Positions 6,157 to 9,407 of a stretch of 9,407 bases of DNA are shown here, one piece after another. Position 1 is the first letter of the stretch, and each line of letters opens with the position of its first letter. The notes under the pieces are model-generated. The model made no database searches. It was given only the letters and a program-made list of their open reading frames with translations, and had not been told where the DNA came from. Location of the stretch: contig DATBHM010000077.1 in the NCBI GenBank assembly GCA_036557505.1, positions 1-9,407 on the forward strand, in the 5' to 3' direction. The DNA comes from DATBHM01 sp036557505 (GTDB lineage Bacteria; Actinomycetota; UBA4738; JACQTL01). The translations under genes and the position numbers were made by a program.

Positions 6157-6717
6157 TCACCCGACGGCGGCGTAGCGCAGGTACACCACGCCGGCCGCGA
6201 ACCGCCGCTCGTCGAGCAGCTCCAGCCTGAGGCGAACACCGCCCGGGAGCCAGTGCGTGCCGCCGCCGATCACCCACGGGGTGAGCAGCACCCGCAGCTC
6301 GTCGACCAGTCCCGCCCGGAGCGCCTCCCCCGCGAGGCCCGGCCCGCCCACGCCGAGGTCGCGGCCGGCCCCGGCCTTTATGCCCAGCACCGCCTCGGGA
6401 TCGAACGACCGCTCCAGCCTCGTGCGTGCGGTCGACACGTCCTGCAGCGTCCGCGAGTACACGACCTTGTCGGCGGCCTGCCACAAGCGGGCGTAGTCGA
6501 GCATGACCTCCGGCTGGTCGGGCGGCTCGTGGGCCGTCTCCCAGAACCGCATCACCTCGTACAGCCGGCGGCCGTACAGATAGGTCCCGATGGGCCGCTC
6601 GAGGTCGTTGACGAACGCGTGCACCTCCTCGTCCGGCGCGGACCAGTCGAAGTTCCCGGTCTCGTCGTTCACGTACCCGTCGAGCGACGTGATCGCCGTG
6701 TAGATCAGCTTCGCCAT
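6157..6717 (-). CDS. Dihydrofolate reductase-like (RibD C-terminal domain) protein
   Basis: A 186-residue protein of the RibD_C/DHFR-like fold family, predicted NAD(P)H-dependent reductases whose substrates are mostly unknown. It opens with AKLIYTAITSLDGYVND, the typical first strand and loop of the fold, followed by GNFDWSAPDEEVHAFVNDL and a YLYGRRLYEVMRFWE helix. The C-terminal half has the nucleotide-binding stretch DLGVGGPGLAGEALRAGLVDE and then LLTPWVIGGGTHW. It covers the whole family length and looks intact. ATG at 6717-6715 is preferred because GGAGGT (6730-6725) lies 7 nt upstream; a GTG three codons earlier overlaps that site. It starts 34 bp after the NarL regulator stop and ends 68 bp before msrB, all on the minus strand, so read-through from the two-component genes is likely. 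It should not be called a true folate-pathway DHFR without more evidence. Confidence 0.9.
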   Translation of the reverse strand: MAKLIYTAITSLDGYVNDETGNFDWSAPDEEVHAFVNDLERPIGTYLYGRRLYEVMRFWETAHEPPDQPEVMLDYARLWQAADKVVYSRTLQDVSTARTRLERSFDPEAVLGIKAGAGRDLGVGGPGLAGEALRAGLVDELRVLLTPWVIGGGTHWLPGGVRLRLELLDERRFAAGVVYLRYAAVG

Positions 6718-6751
6718 CGCGCCCACCTCCCAGCGGGCAGTCTCCCAGCCG

Positions 6752-7402
6752 TCAGCCCGATGCCTGGAGGAACTGCAGCACCGCGAGCACCCGCCGGTGG
6801 TCGTCGGGGGCCGGGAGCAGGTCGAGCTTGGCGAAGATGGCGGCCACGTGGGTCTCGACCGTGCGTTCCGACAGGAACAGCCGCTCGGAGATGGCCTGGT
6901 TGGACCGCCCCTCGGCCATGAGGGCGAGCACCTCGCGTTCGCGCTCGGTGAGCCGCGCCAGCCGATCGGCCTCCGGCGACCGCCCCACCAGCCGGGCCAC
7001 GACGTCCGGGTCGATCACCGACTCGCCGGCTCCGACCCGCCGGACCGCGCCGACGAACTCCCCCAGGTCGAGCACCCGGTCCTTCAGCAGGTAGCCGACG
7101 CCCCGCGCGCCTCTCCCGAGCAGCTCCACGGCCTGCCGGGTCTCGACGTACTGCGACAGCACGAGCACGGCGGTGTCCGGGTGTTCGTTCCTGATCCGAA
7201 CCGCGGCCGTCATCCCCTCCACCGTGAACGTGGGCGGCATCCGGACGTCGACGATCACGACGTCGGGGTGCAGCGCGGCCACCAGGGCCACCAGTGCGTC
7301 GCCGTCGCCGGCCTGGCCGGCCACCTCGACGTCGTGCTCGGTCAGGAGCCGGGCGACGCCCTCCCGGAACAGCACCGAGTCGTCGGCCAGGACTACCCGC
7401 AC
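6752..7402 (-). CDS. NarL/FixJ-family response regulator
   Basis: Full-length 216-residue DNA-binding response regulator. The receiver domain (1-120) has the acidic pair D7-D8, phospho-acceptor D52 (VVIVDVRMPP), Ser83 (VLVLSQY) and Lys107 (YLLKD), so all key phosphorylation residues are present. A LuxR-type helix-turn-helix follows at about 150-195 (LTEREREVLALMAEGRSNQA, then ISERLFLSERTVETHV). The start is GTG at 7402-7400, giving the usual MRVVLADDS opening with a GGAG sequence shortly upstream. It overlaps the 3' end of the histidine kinase gene by 10 bp, which implies translational coupling and marks the kinase as its cognate partner. It is the likely output regulator of this cluster. Its targets are unknown; the two reductase genes downstream are candidates only by position. 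Confidence 0.97.
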   Translation of the reverse strand: MRVVLADDSVLFREGVARLLTEHDVEVAGQAGDGDALVALVAALHPDVVIVDVRMPPTFTVEGMTAAVRIRNEHPDTAVLVLSQYVETRQAVELLGRGARGVGYLLKDRVLDLGEFVGAVRRVGAGESVIDPDVVARLVGRSPEADRLARLTEREREVLALMAEGRSNQAISERLFLSERTVETHVAAIFAKLDLLPAPDDHRRVLAVLQFLQASG

Positions 7403-9180
7403 GGGATCTCCGCCCGGACGGTCGTCCCGCCACCGGGCGGGCTCGACACCGTGAGCCGCCCGCCGACGGCGGCCACGCGGTCCTGCAGCCCGGTCAGGCC
7501 CGAGCCCGCTCCGGTCTCCGCCCCACCGACGCCGTCGTCGGCGACGGTGACCACCAGGAGGCCGTCGGAACGCGACGTGACGACGCGCACCCGGGTGGCG
7601 TTCGCGTGCCGCTGGCAGTTCGCGAGCGCCTCGGACACGACGAAGTAGGCGGTGACCTCGACCGGTTCGGGGAGGCGGCCGTTCGACTCGGCCTCGACCG
7701 TCACCGGCACCGCGGAGCGCTCGGCCAGCGCCTCGAGGGCCGCGGTCAGGCCGGAGCCCGTCAGCACGGCCGGATGGATGCCGCGGCCGAGCTCACGGAG
7801 CTCCTCGACCGCGGCGGCGGCCTCGGCGGCGGCCTGGTCGAGCTCGGCCGTGATCGCGGGGTCCGCATCCGGGCCGAGGCGTTCCAGCGTCAGCCGGAGC
7901 GAGAGCGAGAGGGTCAGCAGGCGCTGCTGCGCCCCGTCGTGGAGGTTGCGCTCCACGCGCCGCCGTTCCGCGTCGCCGGCCTCGACGATGCGCTGACGCG
8001 ACGCGCGAACCTCCTCGAGCTGGGCCCGGATCTCGGCGCGGAGGCGTTCGTTCTCGAGCGCCATCCTCGCGGCGGCGCCCACGGCGCGCAGGAGGTCTGG
8101 TTCGTCGTCGAGCGCCTCGTCGTGGAGCAGGGCGATCGTGTGCCCCTCGTTGAGGAACGTCACGCCTGCGCCGGGTCGGACCTCGACCGGGCGGCCGCCG
8201 GGGTCCACGTAGGCGTCCTCGTCGGAGCGGAGGAACGCCACCCGCGCCGCGGGATCGCCGAGCGCCCGGCCGATCGCGGCCTGGAGCTCCCCCGCAGGCA
8301 CACCGTGCTCGAGCTCGACCACCAGGTCCGCGACAGCCGAACGGTCCAGGCGGCTCCGGAGCACCGTCACCAGGAACGCCCCCGGGAGCAGGAGGAACAC
8401 CGCCGGCCCGTACCCGAACAGCACCAGCCACGCGACGTAGCCGGCGTTCGTCAACTGGACGATGTTCTGCGCGATGATCAGCAGCACCGCCGGGGCCGCC
8501 ACCAGCGTGATCGGCCAGAACGCCCGCCGTCCCCGGACGCCGATCCGCCGCCAGTGCTGCACGATCGCCGTCAGGACGACGACCGCGACGACGACGCCGA
8601 TCACGGCGGTCACCACGTTGATCAGGTGGTCGACGAACCGGCTCGAGTCGATCAGCAGGAGGTTCCGCGGGCAGCCGCATCCGCTCGAGCCGGGGTCCCA
8701 GAACATCTGGCTGATGGTGGTGTTCCCGATCACCCAGATGTAGGTCCCAACGACGATCCACCGGTCCCGCCGCGACCCGAGGCGTCCGGTCGGGAACGAC
8801 AGCGCGAGGTGCGCCATGACGGCCTGGTACAGCGCCTGGTTGGCGTTCGACAGCGTGAACGTGAACGCCGAAACGGGAATCGACAGATGCGGAGGGACCA
8901 GGAAGTAGGCGAGGCCGACCCCGGCCATGATGGCGCCCATCGGGCTCTCCGGGCGGCGCCGCCACGCGAAGATCCCGACCCACACGAATCCCGCCACGAC
9001 CAGGAAGTGGACGAATCGCACGCCCGGGGGAGGACCGACGTTGGGGCGAGCGAGCTCGACGGCCATGTATCCGGTGGCGAACACCCCGGCGGCGACGAAC
9101 CACGGGAACAGCCCGGGCCGCCAGGGGCGCGTCCCGGCAGCGGCGGCGGGGACAGCATCGACCGCCGCCGCATCGGTCAT
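7393..9180 (-). CDS. Membrane sensor histidine kinase (HisKA_3 / NarL-partner type)
   Basis: A 595-residue sensor kinase that autophosphorylates on His and passes the phosphate to a regulator. The N-terminal third has eight predicted TM helices (about 25-44, 56-73, 80-97, 112-130, 140-160, 185-206, 219-241, 246-270). Arg-rich loops (WRRRPES, GSRRDR, WRRIGVRGRR) fit the positive-inside rule with both ends in the cytoplasm. The outside loop between TM5 and TM6 holds C168-G-C170 followed by PRNLL. Residues about 276-370 look like a degenerate GAF-type domain, then a coiled coil (about 375-405), HisKA_3 with H414 (ERRRVERNLHDGAQQRLL) and an HATPase_c domain: N box around E517/N521 (SEALANCQRHA), DDGVGG (548-553) and GSGLTGLQDRVAAVGGRL (559-576). 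The ATG overlaps the upstream receiver stop as ATGA, and the 3' end overlaps the next regulator. The signal it senses is unknown. Confidence 0.96.
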   Translation of the reverse strand: MTDAAAVDAVPAAAAGTRPWRPGLFPWFVAAGVFATGYMAVELARPNVGPPPGVRFVHFLVVAGFVWVGIFAWRRRPESPMGAIMAGVGLAYFLVPPHLSIPVSAFTFTLSNANQALYQAVMAHLALSFPTGRLGSRRDRWIVVGTYIWVIGNTTISQMFWDPGSSGCGCPRNLLLIDSSRFVDHLINVVTAVIGVVVAVVVLTAIVQHWRRIGVRGRRAFWPITLVAAPAVLLIIAQNIVQLTNAGYVAWLVLFGYGPAVFLLLPGAFLVTVLRSRLDRSAVADLVVELEHGVPAGELQAAIGRALGDPAARVAFLRSDEDAYVDPGGRPVEVRPGAGVTFLNEGHTIALLHDEALDDEPDLLRAVGAAARMALENERLRAEIRAQLEEVRASRQRIVEAGDAERRRVERNLHDGAQQRLLTLSLSLRLTLERLGPDADPAITAELDQAAAEAAAAVEELRELGRGIHPAVLTGSGLTAALEALAERSAVPVTVEAESNGRLPEPVEVTAYFVVSEALANCQRHANATRVRVVTSRSDGLLVVTVADDGVGGAETGAGSGLTGLQDRVAAVGGRLTVSSPPGGGTTVRAEIPCG

Positions 9181-9407
9181 GTTCGCGGTTCCTCGACGAA
9201 GGAACGCAGCCGCGTCCCCGACAGCTCGCCCTTGGGCAGGAACCCCGCAACGATCCTCGAGAACACACGCCCCCGGTAGTCGTCCGGGTCGCGGCCGGTC
9301 GTCAGGACCACCAGGGGCGGATCGGGTTCGGCGGCGAGGCGTTCGGCCACGGCGAAGCCGTCGATGTCCGGCAGCCCGACGTCCAGGAGCACCAGATCGG
9401 GCCGCAG
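9177..9407 (-). CDS. Single-domain response regulator (receiver only), N-terminus outside window
   Basis: The C-terminal 76 residues of a receiver-domain protein, cut by the right window edge. It carries the phospho-acceptor Asp in LVLLDVGLPDIDGF, the conserved Thr in VVLTTGRD and the conserved Lys in FLPKGEL. It ends about 15 residues after that Lys (RSFVEEPRT), so there is no DNA-binding or other output domain: it is a stand-alone receiver. The stop TGA (9179-9177) overlaps the kinase start ATG (9180-9178) as ATGA, showing translational coupling. Such CheY-like proteins can act as phosphate sinks, as allosteric partners of the kinase or as relay steps; which applies here cannot be read. It is probably the first or an early gene of the minus-strand operon. 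The gene itself is certain, its role inferred. Confidence 0.93.
   Translation of the reverse strand: MRPDLVLLDVGLPDIDGFAVAERLAAEPDPPLVVLTTGRDPDDYRGRVFSRIVAGFLPKGELSGTRLRSFVEEPRT

Noticed and set aside
6089..6484. Upstream extension of the msrB frame into the DHFR-like gene.
   Set aside because: The extra residues are Arg/Gly/Ala-rich with no MsrB similarity, and the ATG at 6088 has a strong ribosome binding site.
7294..9279. A 661-codon open frame on the plus strand opposite the histidine kinase.
   Set aside because: The product is repetitive and charged (many DDR, EER and HR runs) with no recognisable domain, while the minus strand encodes an intact kinase and regulator.
1..9407. Search for tRNA, rRNA, CRISPR, insertion sequence, integrase, toxin-antitoxin or phage-defence genes.
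   Set aside because: No cloverleaf, regular repeat-spacer pattern, transposase motif or terminal repeat was seen; the PLD-like protein alone is not evidence of a defence system.

Overview
This is a GC-rich window (about 70% G+C by eye) with tightly packed genes, GTG as well as ATG starts, good GGAGG-type ribosome binding sites, two NarL/LuxR-type two-component systems and an MMPL exporter. That combination points to a high-GC Gram-positive (actinobacterial) genome, possibly a soil or deep-branching lineage. The sequence alone does not fix the genus. I see no tRNA, rRNA, CRISPR array, insertion sequence, integrase or phage gene, so it reads as chromosomal housekeeping and accessory DNA.

Layout: (1) 1-413 (+) is the C-terminal part of a NarL-family response regulator; its kinase is probably upstream, outside the window. 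(2) 536-2698 (+) is an MMPL/RND-type membrane exporter, preceded by a perfect 7+7 bp palindrome (431-446) that is a good candidate operator. (3) 2814-4472 (+) is a cytoplasmic protein with two phospholipase D-type HKD motifs behind a probable beta-sandwich N-terminal domain. (4) 4485-4985 (-) is a small lipoprotein of unknown function with a DHDWNEIHPVW motif, convergent with the PLD gene. (5) 5107-5688 (+) is a small secreted protein of unknown function, divergent from the lipoprotein across 121 bp. (6) 9407-5672 (-) is a run of five co-directional genes: a single-domain receiver (runs off the window edge), an 8-TM HisKA_3 histidine kinase, a NarL response regulator, a dihydrofolate-reductase-like RibD_C protein and a peptide-methionine (R)-S-oxide reductase (MsrB).

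How the genes may work together: the first regulator plausibly controls the exporter next to it. The second system is tightly coupled (ATGA overlap, then a 10 bp overlap) and may be co-transcribed with the two reductase genes that follow within 34 and 68 bp. The kinase has a Cys-Gly-Cys in a predicted outside loop, and the last gene repairs oxidised methionine, so a link to redox stress is an attractive but unproven idea. Both convergent gene ends carry hairpins lying across the stop codons. I did not find a clear, wholly new system. The best leads are the two unrecognised exported proteins, the two-regulator kinase cluster and several compact regulatory structures.
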